Source: a gamma proteobacterium symbiont of Ctena orbiculata (GTDB lineage: Bacteria; Pseudomonadota; Gammaproteobacteria; Chromatiales; Chromatiaceae). From it: a stretch of 54,243 nt of DNA. The notes below the pieces were generated by a model. That model was not told where the DNA came from and made no database searches. It saw only the letters and a program-made list of their open reading frames with translations. How positions within the stretch are numbered: position 1 is the stretch's first letter; every line of letters starts with the position of its first letter. The stretch covers positions 1-54,243 of the forward strand of contig NATW01000121.1 in NCBI GenBank assembly GCA_003094555.1, read 5' to 3'. The translations under genes and the position numbers were made by a program. Below, piece after piece: positions 44,917-54,161 of the stretch.

Positions 44917-45279
44917 ATGATTCACCTGCCTAAAGCACGGATTGCCTGGAATCACGACGATTTCAATACCATCCTGAAGGATGAGCTGGAAGCCATCGAC
45001 CCGGGAGAGCTCCCCCTGCAACAAGGCCTGACCCTGAGTAGCATGGTCAGCTCCGAGCCATTCAATGCCATTGTCATCGATAGCGTAGAGACTTCAGCCA
45101 CCATTCGCTGCAAGGTCTCGATCATCTATAGCGGGATTATTGCCGGTTGCAGTTGCGCCGATGATCCAACACCCTTGGATATACAGACAGAATACTGTGA
45201 ACTGCTATTGGCGATTGACAAGGTATCGGGTGAAACCCTGGTGGAGCTAGTGAGCGATAGTCACTGCGGGAGTTTCTGA
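44917..45279 (+). CDS. Unknown protein (120 residues)
   Basis: I do not recognise this protein. It starts at an ATG with GGAG a few bases upstream, only 22 bases after the right end of the MITE-like element. The product is acidic, soluble and without a signal peptide, with cysteines at 80, 82, 96 and near the C terminus (GIIAGCSCADDPTPLD, TEYCELLLAIDKVSGE, DSHCGSF). The N terminus is MIHLPKARIAWNHDDFNTIL. The insertion so close to the start could supply or disrupt its promoter. It converges on the degenerate GGDEF/EAL gene with a 13-base gap. Confidence 0.65.
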   Translation: MIHLPKARIAWNHDDFNTILKDELEAIDPGELPLQQGLTLSSMVSSEPFNAIVIDSVETSATIRCKVSIIYSGIIAGCSCADDPTPLDIQTEYCELLLAIDKVSGETLVELVSDSHCGSF

Positions 45280-45292
45280 CTCGGCGCGCTGA

Positions 45293-47653
45293 CTAACCTA
45301 GTTCACTATAATCGGCCTGTACGTAATCCGCCGCCTCGGACCAATGCAAACTGATCTGGCCGAATCGCTTCACCGCCGGGAGTATGATCTTCGCATGCAG
45401 AGAGTGCACTTGTGTGGCGATATCCTGAATCTTTTCCGCATTTGTCTGCATCAGGGATACATGGGGACGCACCCCATCGGCTTTCAGATAGGCCAGCACT
45501 TTATAGGCGGTCTCATTACAGGCGAAATTACCAAGCAGGGTGGCAATACCCATGGCCGAGAGTTCACCGAGAAAGTGACGTGCCTGTTTCAGATTAGAGG
45601 CCAATGAGGGGAGATTGAACTCTACCATCAAGCCTGTACCTACCAGTTGCAGTCTACGCAATTCGGACTTTAAACACTCGAGAATAGTCTCATCATTGGC
45701 GGCATGGGCGGATAAGTGAACGATCAATTGGGTTGCCTCACCCTGGAGTGCATAATCCCCTAGCCTCTTTATTGCATGCTTGCAGATATACTGATCTAAA
45801 AGATCACTGATTCCATATCGTTCGGCGGTAAGATGGATATCATCGGAAATCAAAACAATATCGGTTGCTGGCGCAGGCACAGGCAACTGCTCCATAACCA
45901 CCTTGCCAACATCAAAGGATGCACTGAAGCGTTGCTCCTGGAACTCTATTAGCCCCGTTTTCAGGGCGTTAAGCAACTGATGCTTCTGGAAATCGTCGGC
46001 GGCGTGTTGGCTGGTTTCGGCGTCTGCAGCCTGTTCTTTGTAGTGGAGAAAACCTTCGTAACCCTGTTGATAGGCCTGTAGTGAGGCGGTCTCCGCACGC
46101 TTCAGATGGAGATAGGCATCCAATTGATTGTCATCGATCAGCTCTAAACCGATTCCGAAGCGATGTTTATCGGCTGCCTCGGAGCCAGCGACCAGGGCCT
46201 CATCGAGTTGCTCGTAGAAGGATTTACCAATCGCTTCGATCTCAGCTGCTGTACTGCATTGGATCAAAACACCCAGACTGTGACCCATAGTCCTGGCAAT
46301 GATATCTCGTTTACTGATCAACGCACCTACCAGGTCCGCGATATCCAATACTACATCGTTGAGTTCCTCGCTCTCATCGATATGAGGATGTTGCTCATGA
46401 TCGGCAAGGGTGATGGAAAACAGTGCATAAACAGTCACTCCGTTTTGCATCACCTGGTGACTTATATCCAGTTGCTGCAACAGTTCCCTTCTGTTGCGTA
46501 GTCCCGTGGAGTGATCGATATATCCTCTACTACCCGCTGTGAATATCTGTTTGGCCCTGTTGATTCGGGTTTTAACGGTAGCCAACAGATGTTGCGGTCT
46601 TACCGGTTTGGTCAAAAAATCATCCGCCCCGGAGTGAAGTGCCAACAACTTCTTTTCCAAGTCATCTTCGCCGGAGAGAAAGACGATGGGGATGGTCAAC
46701 GTCTCATCCCTTTCACGAATCACCTGGGTCAGTTCGATCCCGTTTGCGCCCGGCATATAGAGATCCATCAGGATAAGGTCAGGCTGGAACTGATCCACTG
46801 CCTCCATCACATTCAGAGGATCGGTGATCGCCAGGCACTCCATTCCCCCTTTACGTAACAGGGCACAGGCGAATTTTGCCTGAGACTCATCATCCTCAAC
46901 CACCAATACCCTATAATGAGGGATTACTTCCGGAGCGATGACCTGCTTGATACTCAACATCAGGTCATTGATATTGATTGGATTCGAGAAGCACTGAGTG
47001 ACACCTGTTCGCAATACTTCGAGACGAATCTCTATATCGCACCGATCTGAGAGAAATATCAGTTCCGGTCGTCTCTTTTTCTGCGAGCGCAACTCTTCCA
47101 GGAGTTGGTTCACCTCACCCATTTCCTGAATATAGTCTGTATCGACCAGCATCACCTTCGCCTTGCCGTCGACCAGTGCAGTATGCAGATCATCCACATG
47201 GTCGAGACTAAGAACACGCCATCCATTATTCTCGCTTGCGCTGGTAATTTGATCCTTTGCGCTATCCTTTTTGTGCAGATAGATTAGGTCGTAGGATGAA
47301 GAGACAGCACCACTCTCAGCATTGGCGGACTGAGATGCAGCAATAGCCTGTTTAAGTTTTTCGAGCAGGTGATTGAGGCGGTCAAGCTCTTCCGAATCGG
47401 GTTGGGCATCCTCCTGGAAGATATCGTTGATCACCTTGTCGATGGCTTGAGAGAGTTGGTGGATATTGACCAGGCCCGCCTGTCGACTCTTTCGTGTCAG
47501 ATCATTCAGGTAACGCAAAACCGACCTGACACCGGTGGCATTCCACATCCCCGAGGGCAGTACAGGCCAATTGGCCTGGATATGGGTCAGGATCTCTGGG
47601 AATTGCTGCAGCAAGTGCTTGCTGTTTGAGTCCCCTTTGGCAGTCATAATCAC
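45293..47653 (-). CDS. Two-receiver response regulator with degenerate GGDEF and EAL domains
   Basis: The 786-residue protein begins with about 110 residues of helical, HPt-like sequence. A degenerate receiver at about 120-245 (VMLVDTDYIQEMGEV) lacks a normal acidic pocket. A canonical receiver at about 250-370 has VVEDDESQAKFA, the acceptor Asp in ILMDLYMPGANGIEL, FLSGEDD and ADDFLTKPVRP. A GGDEF-like domain follows from TGLRNRRELLQQLDI with the signature reading GHSLG where GGDEF is expected. The EAL-like tail (from LLNALKTGLIEFQEQRF) lacks EAL and the catalytic acidic residues I would expect. It is probably a c-di-GMP binder or a protein-protein output module, not an enzyme. Its stop is close to the unknown gene at 44917. 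Confidence 0.85.
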   Translation of the reverse strand: MIMTAKGDSNSKHLLQQFPEILTHIQANWPVLPSGMWNATGVRSVLRYLNDLTRKSRQAGLVNIHQLSQAIDKVINDIFQEDAQPDSEELDRLNHLLEKLKQAIAASQSANAESGAVSSSYDLIYLHKKDSAKDQITSASENNGWRVLSLDHVDDLHTALVDGKAKVMLVDTDYIQEMGEVNQLLEELRSQKKRRPELIFLSDRCDIEIRLEVLRTGVTQCFSNPININDLMLSIKQVIAPEVIPHYRVLVVEDDESQAKFACALLRKGGMECLAITDPLNVMEAVDQFQPDLILMDLYMPGANGIELTQVIRERDETLTIPIVFLSGEDDLEKKLLALHSGADDFLTKPVRPQHLLATVKTRINRAKQIFTAGSRGYIDHSTGLRNRRELLQQLDISHQVMQNGVTVYALFSITLADHEQHPHIDESEELNDVVLDIADLVGALISKRDIIARTMGHSLGVLIQCSTAAEIEAIGKSFYEQLDEALVAGSEAADKHRFGIGLELIDDNQLDAYLHLKRAETASLQAYQQGYEGFLHYKEQAADAETSQHAADDFQKHQLLNALKTGLIEFQEQRFSASFDVGKVVMEQLPVPAPATDIVLISDDIHLTAERYGISDLLDQYICKHAIKRLGDYALQGEATQLIVHLSAHAANDETILECLKSELRRLQLVGTGLMVEFNLPSLASNLKQARHFLGELSAMGIATLLGNFACNETAYKVLAYLKADGVRPHVSLMQTNAEKIQDIATQVHSLHAKIILPAVKRFGQISLHWSEAADYVQADYSELG

Positions 47654-48022
47654 CTACCTGGAAAACAGTTTACTTAAAATATGGATCAGTAAGAGATTTA
47701 CCAAATCCCTGTGCAGGCAATACCTAATATTCAAATACAGCCTAAATCCCATACTTAACTTGCGGCCATTATAAAAACATCTTAAGTTTTTGCTACATTT
47801 ATCTGAAAAATATAGAAAATTCTTGAGCAGGGGTCAATCTTCACCATGCCATAAGCGATTTAAACTCACTATTTTCATCAACTAATGTGATGAACCAGCC
47901 AGCTGTCATACGACAGACACCGGCCAAGTGTCTGTTTCTCCCTCAGGCGTTACCGCATAGATACCCGAGTAGACTAGAATGTGTTGTGTTCGCACATTGC
48001 AACAACAATAAGACATTAATCT
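47654..48022. other. Divergent intergenic region with a leader hairpin
   Basis: 369 bases between the response regulator and the EF-G paralogue, AT-rich in its first 200 bases. A perfect 8-bp hairpin, ACAGACAC-CGGCCAA-GTGTCTGT (47913-47935), precedes the EF-G gene; TTT overlaps and follows its 3' arm. A -10-like TAGAAT is at 47975-47980 with no good -35. No gene was found here. Confidence 0.45.
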
Positions 48023-50095
48023 ATGACTGCCAAAGCCGTTCCTATTGAGCGCGTGCGCAATATTGGCTTGATTGCCCATATCGACGCCGGTAAGACCACC
48101 ACCACCGAGCGCATACTCTACTATGCGGGCCGCACCCATCAGTTGGGCTCGGTTGACAGTGGCACCACGGTCACCGATTGGATGGACCAGGAACGTGAGC
48201 GCGGCATCACCATTGTCGACGCGGCTGTCTCTGCCTTTTGGGATGAGCATCAGATCAATCTCATCGACACGCCCGGACATATCGACTTTACAGCAGAGGT
48301 ACAGAGAGCCCTACGGGTGCTGGATGGGGCGGTGGTGGTATTCGATGCCTCCCAGGGCGTGGAGCCCCAAAGTGAAACAGTCTGGCGCCAGGCGGACCGC
48401 TATCGGGTTCCGCGTCTCTGTTTTATAAACAAGATGGATCGCGTCGGCGCCGACTTCGGACACGCCCTCAAAACCATTCGCGATCAGCTCGGCGCCAACC
48501 CCGTCCCCCTGCAACTGCCCCTGGGGGCAGAAGCGGAATTCGCAGGTGTGATTGACCTGATCCGCATGCAGCTCATCCTCTGGCGGGATGAATTGGGTGC
48601 GCATAGGGAGTATGAGGAGATACCCAGGCAACACCTGGCTGATGCGCAAGCTGCCCGAACATCAATGATCGAACAGATCGCCGAAGTGGATGACACCCTG
48701 CTCTCGATTTGGTTGGAAGGTGGTGATACCGATGAGGAGATGATCCATGCCGCCCTGCGTCGCGCTACCCTTGGCAATGGGATTGTGCCGGTGCTTTGCG
48801 GCAGCGCACTGCGAAACAGGGGCGTTCAACCCCTGCTCGACGCGATAATCCGCTATCTACCCTCTCCCCTCGATATCGGCGAGACCCCGGGTGTTCATCC
48901 GGAGAATGGTAAACCGGAGCTACGCACTCCCAGTAATGACGCCCCGCTCTCTGCACTCCTGTTCAAGACCGTCACCGATCCCTATGCAGGTCGTCTCTGT
49001 TACGTGCGGGTCTACTCCGGCAGCTTGCAATCGGGTGCCATGGTGCTCAACCCCCGCCACAAGCGAAACCAGCGCATTGGACGCCTGGAGCGGATGTATG
49101 CCGAGCGCCGGGAGGATATTCAGGCCATTCAAGCCGGGGATATCGCCGCCCTGTTGGGAATGAAGGATGCGATAACTGGCGACACACTCTGCGATCCCAA
49201 GCATCCATTACTCCTGGAATCGATCAGCTTTCCCGAACCAGTCATCAAGATCACGGTGGCGCCGATCACTGCGCAGGATAATGACCGTCTGGCGGATGCA
49301 TTGCACCACCTTGCGGAAGACGATCCCACCTTCAGAGCGGAAACCGATGATGAGACCGGACAGACGATTCTCTCGGGTATGGGGGAACTTCATCTCGAGG
49401 TAGTGCTGGATAGATTGAAACGAGAGCAAGGTGTCAATGTACGAACCGGACAGCCCAAGGTTGCCTATAAGGAGACCATCACTCAACCAGCAATGGGTGT
49501 TGAAGGTCTATTTGTCAGGCAGACCGGGGGGCATGGACAGTATGGCCATGTTGTGATCGATATAACGCCGGGGGAGACCGGGGCAGGCCTGCTTTTCGAA
49601 AACCGCATCAGCGCTGGCGCTATACCCGCTGTTTATATACCGGCGGTGGAGAAGGGCATTCACGAGGCGGCCCGAAGCGGTGTCATCGGCGGTTATCCCG
49701 TTACCGACATCAAAGTAATATTGATCGACGGTTCCGAACACAGCGTGGACTCCAATCAGATGGCCTACCAGATTGCCGCAGGCATGGCGCTACGCAACGG
49801 CTTGGAGCAAGGAATACCGGTGTTACTGGAACCGATCGTACGATCCGAGGTGCTCACACCGGAAGAACACCTGGGCGATGTGCTGGCACAATTGGCCAAT
49901 CGACGCGCTGAAATAGATGGCGTCTCGGACCGGCCGGGACAGATCAAGGCGATTCGCAATCAGGTCCCACTTTCAGAGATGTTCGGCTACGCCACGGAGC
50001 TACGTTCCGCAACCCATGGCCGCGGATCATTCACCATGGAGATCGACCATTTCGCTGCGGTGCCTGCAGCGATCATGAAGGCCTTGGGGCGATAG
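48023..50095 (+). CDS. Elongation factor G paralogue (EF-G2 type)
   Basis: The 690-residue translational GTPase has all EF-G domains. The G1 motif is AHIDAGKTTTTERILYYAG, switch I MDQERERGITI, G3 DTPGHIDF and G4 NKMDRVGADF, with domain II PYAGRLCYVRVYSGSLQSGA, domain IV GGHGQYGHVVID and PVTDIKVILIDGSEHSVDSN. No rpsL, rpsG or tuf genes are adjacent, so it is not the str-operon copy. Paralogues of this kind serve as backup EF-G, ribosome recycling factors or stress factors; which one applies here is unknown. The catalytic G-motifs are intact, so it should be an active GTPase. Confidence 0.9.
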   Translation: MTAKAVPIERVRNIGLIAHIDAGKTTTTERILYYAGRTHQLGSVDSGTTVTDWMDQERERGITIVDAAVSAFWDEHQINLIDTPGHIDFTAEVQRALRVLDGAVVVFDASQGVEPQSETVWRQADRYRVPRLCFINKMDRVGADFGHALKTIRDQLGANPVPLQLPLGAEAEFAGVIDLIRMQLILWRDELGAHREYEEIPRQHLADAQAARTSMIEQIAEVDDTLLSIWLEGGDTDEEMIHAALRRATLGNGIVPVLCGSALRNRGVQPLLDAIIRYLPSPLDIGETPGVHPENGKPELRTPSNDAPLSALLFKTVTDPYAGRLCYVRVYSGSLQSGAMVLNPRHKRNQRIGRLERMYAERREDIQAIQAGDIAALLGMKDAITGDTLCDPKHPLLLESISFPEPVIKITVAPITAQDNDRLADALHHLAEDDPTFRAETDDETGQTILSGMGELHLEVVLDRLKREQGVNVRTGQPKVAYKETITQPAMGVEGLFVRQTGGHGQYGHVVIDITPGETGAGLLFENRISAGAIPAVYIPAVEKGIHEAARSGVIGGYPVTDIKVILIDGSEHSVDSNQMAYQIAAGMALRNGLEQGIPVLLEPIVRSEVLTPEEHLGDVLAQLANRRAEIDGVSDRPGQIKAIRNQVPLSEMFGYATELRSATHGRGSFTMEIDHFAAVPAAIMKALGR

Positions 50096-50116
50096 GCATT
50101 TCTCACCAATCGCAGC

Positions 50117-50668
50117 CTAACCCGTGAAGGCCTGATCCGATTTCAGATAGGCCAGTTCGTCGGCGGAACTCGTACGACCCAATATCTCATTCCGGTGAGG
50201 AAAGCGACCGAAGCGGCGAATCAGTTCTCGATGGTGTTTCGCCCATTTGAGATTCGCCTGCAAGCCCGCCGATTCGAATAACGAAACCGATCTCTCCTGA
50301 TCGGAGAGGGATTCGCTATGCATGAACGGCAGGTAGAGAAACACCTGCCATGGGGCGGGCATCTGTTGATCGAAACCGGCATCGATGGCACTTCCGGCCA
50401 CCTCACGGGATTGCTGCTCGGTGGCGAAGGCCTCAGGCTGGTCACGGAACATATTCAAGGGAAATTGGTCGAGCAATATGACCAGGGCAAGACAACCCTC
50501 TTTGCTCTCCATCCAAGGATCCAGCCCACCCGTTTGCGCGCATTGCCAGAGTCCCAGATAACCATCCTTTACCTCCTGATCAAATGCCGCTGTCGACTTG
50601 AAATGCAGCGGCTTGACCCGATCGGAAAACCAAAACTCTATGATCTGGCTTATTTCTGTGTCGTACAT
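50117..50668 (-). CDS. DUF924 family protein
   Basis: The 183-residue protein matches the DUF924 family: IIEFWFSDR at the start, LALVILLDQFPLNMFRDQPE, MPAPWQVFLYLPFMHSESLS and AKHHRELIRRFGRFPHRNEI, ending with the typical ADELAYLK. These alpha-helical proteins have TPR-like folds and no known function. No signal peptide or membrane segment. It converges on the EF-G paralogue (gap 21 bases). Confidence 0.9.
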   Translation of the reverse strand: MYDTEISQIIEFWFSDRVKPLHFKSTAAFDQEVKDGYLGLWQCAQTGGLDPWMESKEGCLALVILLDQFPLNMFRDQPEAFATEQQSREVAGSAIDAGFDQQMPAPWQVFLYLPFMHSESLSDQERSVSLFESAGLQANLKWAKHHRELIRRFGRFPHRNEILGRTSSADELAYLKSDQAFTG

Positions 50669-50686
50669 GAGAATCCACTAACCGAG

Positions 50687-50715
50687 TTGACCTCTAGCCT
50701 CTGACTTATTATAGC
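50687..50715 (+). promoter_or_regulatory. Candidate sigma70 promoter
   Basis: TTGACC, 17 bases, TATAGC. This is one of the better -35/-10 pairs in the window, reading toward the GlsB/YeaQ gene about 200 bases away. It is also close to the DUF924 start, on the opposite strand. Confidence 0.45.
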
Positions 50716-50911
50716 GCCAATGCTAATGCTCAAATACGATACGCGCTATCCGGACCGGGTTTCGATCTGGCAAAATTCCGATGGCAATGAAGGTTAGGCT
50801 GGCGATTGAGAATAACCCTGATTTTACAATAGTTGTCATTTGCATCCTGCTTACATGCAAGCTCGATTGATAGAATTGGTACCTGGGTATTTGTTCTATT
50901 GGGAGCCTATC

Positions 50912-51160
50912 ATGGACCTGACTTCTCTATTAATTTTTCTCGCAATCGGTGCAGTAGCTGGATGGTTGGCAGGCACCCTCATGAAAGGCGGTGGATTCGG
51001 ACTGCTAGGTAACATAATAGTTGGTGTCGTTGGAGCATTTATAGGTGGATGGGTATTCGGCCTGCTTGGACTCTCGGTCAACGGACTGGTCGGTTCATTG
51101 ATCACAGCAGTTGCAGGTGCTGCAATATTGTTGTTTATTGTCGGACTGATCAAAAAATAG
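50912..51160 (+). CDS. GlsB/YeaQ/YmgE family small membrane protein
   Basis: The 82-residue protein starts at the ATG at 50912, with GGGAG about eight bases upstream; the frame is open 24 codons further. It is glycine-rich with three membrane segments (LTSLLIFLAIGAVAGWLAG; GLLGNIIVGVVGAFIGGWVF; LITAVAGAAILLFIVGLI) and the family motif GWLAGTLMKGGGFGLLGN. YeaQ/YmgE/GlsB proteins are linked to membrane and stress responses; a precise role is not known. It stands as a single gene. Confidence 0.9.
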   Translation: MDLTSLLIFLAIGAVAGWLAGTLMKGGGFGLLGNIIVGVVGAFIGGWVFGLLGLSVNGLVGSLITAVAGAAILLFIVGLIKK

Positions 51161-51215
51161 TTCCCCCCATGCGTCAGGTTACATGCGGGATTCATTCGAG
51201 CCTGTAGCCTGACAC

Positions 51216-51677
51216 ATGAAATCTCTCCAACGCCGATATCTGTCTTTGGCTGTGGCTGGTATTCGGTATGGCCTGGACCCGGTAAATCCGGCCCTGGCAG
51301 ATAATCTGTCGGAAATATCCGACAAGATTGTTGAAGCCATCAGCCCTCCCCGCAAGAACCTGTTTAAACAACCGTTGATGCCATGTGTTGAAATATGCGT
51401 GGATGATCCTCAAAACATGATGCAGATGGAAGACCTCAACCGCGCTGTCATTCGGTATGCCAATAGGGATGCACTGGATTTATTCGACTTCCTCGACCAA
51501 CCTGACACATGGGGTGATCTTGTAGAGGTCATCGAGAAGTTCTCAAATGACGATCGCTGGCAGAATGAACTCTTCCATGTTGTTCGTAAAATAGGCTCAG
51601 GTCGAATACCTATGAATAAGCACTTTCTGAACATGACCGTTGAACGCTTCAGCAGTTTGATCAGTAACACATCATGA
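51216..51677 (+). CDS. Unknown protein (153 residues)
   Basis: I do not recognise this protein. It is a soluble product rich in Asn, Asp and Leu with no signal peptide (MKSLQRRYLSLAVAGIRYGL; NRAVIRYANRDALDLFDFLD; TWGDLVEVIEKFSNDDRWQN). It lies 55 bases after the GlsB/YeaQ gene and 56 bases before the DUF1287 gene. A helical, TPR-like or armadillo-like fold is possible but not demonstrable by eye. No obvious Shine-Dalgarno is seen before the ATG. Confidence 0.55.
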   Translation: MKSLQRRYLSLAVAGIRYGLDPVNPALADNLSEISDKIVEAISPPRKNLFKQPLMPCVEICVDDPQNMMQMEDLNRAVIRYANRDALDLFDFLDQPDTWGDLVEVIEKFSNDDRWQNELFHVVRKIGSGRIPMNKHFLNMTVERFSSLISNTS

Positions 51678-51733
51678 ACGCTTACGGGGTATGATGCGTG
51701 GGACCGACAGAGGTGATTTGATATCTTTACCCC

Positions 51734-52321
51734 ATGCTGAAAATACTACTAACCCTCCATTTACTGCTGCTATCTGCCCTCTGCCTGGCAGGACAGTTCG
51801 AGGAAAGGCTTGTTGCCGCGTCATTGGATCGCACCCAACATTCGGTTCGATATGACGGATCCTACATGCCAATCGCCTACCCTGGCGGTGATGTACCGAA
51901 CAATATTGGCGTCTGTACTGATGTTTTAATCCGCTCTTATCGTGCACTTGGCATTGATCTTCAACGTCTGGTGCATGAGGATATGGTCGCCCATTTTGAC
52001 CTCTACCCCTCGCGGCGCATATGGGGCCTGACAAAACCCGACAGAAATATCGATCACCGACGGGTACCGAATCTGCAGCGTTTTTTCACCCGACACGGAA
52101 CGAACCTGGCTGTTACCCGCCATGCCAATGATTACAAACCTGGCGATATCGTGACTTGGATGTTGCCCGGAAACCTGCCACATATTGGTATCGTTACCGA
52201 TAAATTCAATCAACCTACAGGGTCCCCCCTGATCGTCCACAACATCGGTAAAGGTCCCAGGTTGGAGGATATTCTCTTTCGCTACCCGATTACCGGACAT
52301 TACCGATATTCGTCAAAATAA
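51734..52321 (+). CDS. DUF1287 family secreted protein
   Basis: The 195-residue protein has a signal peptide (MLKILLTLHLLLLSALCLAG). The mature part fits the DUF1287 family: YDGSYMPIAYPGGDVPNNIG, VCTDVLIRSYRALGIDLQRL, HEDMVAHFDLYPSRRIWGLT, DYKPGDIVTWMLPGNLPHIG and LIVHNIGKGPRLED. The conserved VCTDV cysteine and PHIG histidine, with an Asn or His later, suggest an NlpC/P60-like cysteine hydrolase fold, perhaps acting on cell wall, but function is unproven. It converges on the permease gene with a gap of seven bases. Confidence 0.9.
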   Translation: MLKILLTLHLLLLSALCLAGQFEERLVAASLDRTQHSVRYDGSYMPIAYPGGDVPNNIGVCTDVLIRSYRALGIDLQRLVHEDMVAHFDLYPSRRIWGLTKPDRNIDHRRVPNLQRFFTRHGTNLAVTRHANDYKPGDIVTWMLPGNLPHIGIVTDKFNQPTGSPLIVHNIGKGPRLEDILFRYPITGHYRYSSK

Positions 52322-52328
52322 GTGCGCC

Positions 52329-54161
52329 TCAAATTTGGTACAGGGTCGGCAGTAACCAACTGTAGGCCAGCCACATGATAAAAATCAGCGGCAAGCCCAC
52401 GCGCACGAAGTCGGAAAATTTATAGTTACCCGCACTCATGACCAACAAGTTGGTCTGATAGGCCATTGGTGTTGCATAGCTCATATTGGCGCCAAACAGT
52501 ACTGCAAGTACGAAAGGCTCCGCTGGCAGTTGAAGCGATTGTGCAATACTGATGGCGATAGGGGTACCGATAACGGCGGCAGCATTATTGGAAACCACAT
52601 TCGTCAAGACTGCCATCACCAAAATCAAAGCACTGAGCACCACAGTTGACGAAGCACCGTAGGTGACATCGAGAAACAGCTGTGCCAGAAAATCACTACC
52701 CCCGGTCATCAACAAGGCATTTCCCAACGCCAGACTGGCGACGATGATCAGAATGACCTGGGCATTCAGGGCACGACTGACATCTCGCCATGAGAGACAT
52801 CCACACAACAGCATCAACAAAACCCCTCCAACCGCACTCACGGAGATGGGCAGAATGTTGAATGCGGCGAAGAGAATGATCCCCAGCATGATCATCAGAG
52901 AGTAAGGCGCCTTCCTGGTATGGGGCAGATCGGTGGTGGAATCGAGCACCATTACGATAGACTGCTGTTTCAGCTCATTGATCTGGCTGCGCTTGCCCTG
53001 TACCAACAAGACGTCACCGATCCTGAGATTGAGATTACCCAGGCCTTGCGGCATCGTCTTGATCCGCTCATTGGCTCGGTGAATCGCCAACACCACCAGT
53101 TGATAGCTATCGGCAAACCTGATCTCATTCAGGGTCCTATTCTGCAACGGTGATCCCCTGAATATGATCGCCTCTGCGAGTTGTTGATCATGGGCCTGTA
53201 ACGGATGGTCCTCGTCGACCTCGTCACCTGCGGAATATAGGGTTGCGCCAAGCTGCTGTTCGAACTCTTTCAGATGTGCAGGGGTATCGTGGACCAGGAG
53301 TCTGTCACCAGAATGGATCACCGCATCGGGCAGGGGCATTATATAGGTGGTCTCACTGCGTCGAATCCTGTCGACATGCATGGCATCGTGGGTAAGCGCT
53401 ATCGCTTCAGACAATGTCATTCCCACCGCCAAACTCTCCTCCTTGATGACCAGCTGGGCGGTAAATATCCGCGGAGAACTATCCGCCAGAACCTGCTCAC
53501 GTTTTGGCAGGATTCGTGGCGCGATCAGCCACAGATAGATCAGTCCCAAGGCATTGGCAATCAGTGCGGGCACGATGAAATCAAACATCTCCATCTTACG
53601 CAATCCGAGGTCTGCCGCGACACCTATCACCAACAGGTTGGTCGAGGTCCCAATCGTAGTACTCATACCACCGATCAGGGTTGCGAAGCCCATCGGCATG
53701 AGTAGAGAGGATGCATGGGACTTTGTTTGCAATGAAACACTGACCAGAATCGGCAGCAATAGTATGACAATCGGTGTATTATTGATAAATGCGCTGAGAA
53801 TTCCTGCAATCAGCAGGGTTGCCAAAAACGAAAGACTGGGACTGGCACTCCACAATCTCGCCAGCGTTCTTCCCACCGGCTCCAGCGCCCCGGAACGCAC
53901 CAGGCCATGCCCGGCCACCATTAATGCACAGACGGCGACCAAGGCCTCGTGTCCGAAGCCCCGAAAAAAATCGATTGCACCAACCACTTCACCAGATACC
54001 CCCTGATAGGGAAACAGCTCGAATCCTACTGCAAGCAGTGTCAGTACAAATAGTGAAGAAGTCTCTAACGGAATCCTCTCTCGACTAAAAAGTATTAATG
54101 CAACAACTGTGAGCGTTAAGACCGAAAGGGTGTGCGGATTTGTCGCTCCATTCTCTAACAT
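52329..54161 (-). CDS. SLC13-type permease with two RCK_C domains
   Basis: The 610-residue protein has about ten to twelve membrane segments in two halves, split by a cytosolic insert with two RCK_C (TrkA_C) domains at about 225-300 (LAVGMTLSEAIALTHDAMHV ... GDRLLVHDTPAHLKEF) and 325-390 (SPLQNRTLNEIRFADSYQLV ... GDVLLVQGKRSQINEL). Family motifs include AFINNTPIVILLLPILVSV, MGFATLIGGMSTTIGTSTNL, NVVSNNAAAVIGTPIAISIA and GANMSYATPMAYQTNLLVM. SLC13/DASS transporters move sulfate, dicarboxylates or related anions. This version with RCK_C domains is common in bacteria; its substrate is not known. Confidence 0.92.
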   Translation of the reverse strand: MLENGATNPHTLSVLTLTVVALILFSRERIPLETSSLFVLTLLAVGFELFPYQGVSGEVVGAIDFFRGFGHEALVAVCALMVAGHGLVRSGALEPVGRTLARLWSASPSLSFLATLLIAGILSAFINNTPIVILLLPILVSVSLQTKSHASSLLMPMGFATLIGGMSTTIGTSTNLLVIGVAADLGLRKMEMFDFIVPALIANALGLIYLWLIAPRILPKREQVLADSSPRIFTAQLVIKEESLAVGMTLSEAIALTHDAMHVDRIRRSETTYIMPLPDAVIHSGDRLLVHDTPAHLKEFEQQLGATLYSAGDEVDEDHPLQAHDQQLAEAIIFRGSPLQNRTLNEIRFADSYQLVVLAIHRANERIKTMPQGLGNLNLRIGDVLLVQGKRSQINELKQQSIVMVLDSTTDLPHTRKAPYSLMIMLGIILFAAFNILPISVSAVGGVLLMLLCGCLSWRDVSRALNAQVILIIVASLALGNALLMTGGSDFLAQLFLDVTYGASSTVVLSALILVMAVLTNVVSNNAAAVIGTPIAISIAQSLQLPAEPFVLAVLFGANMSYATPMAYQTNLLVMSAGNYKFSDFVRVGLPLIFIMWLAYSWLLPTLYQI

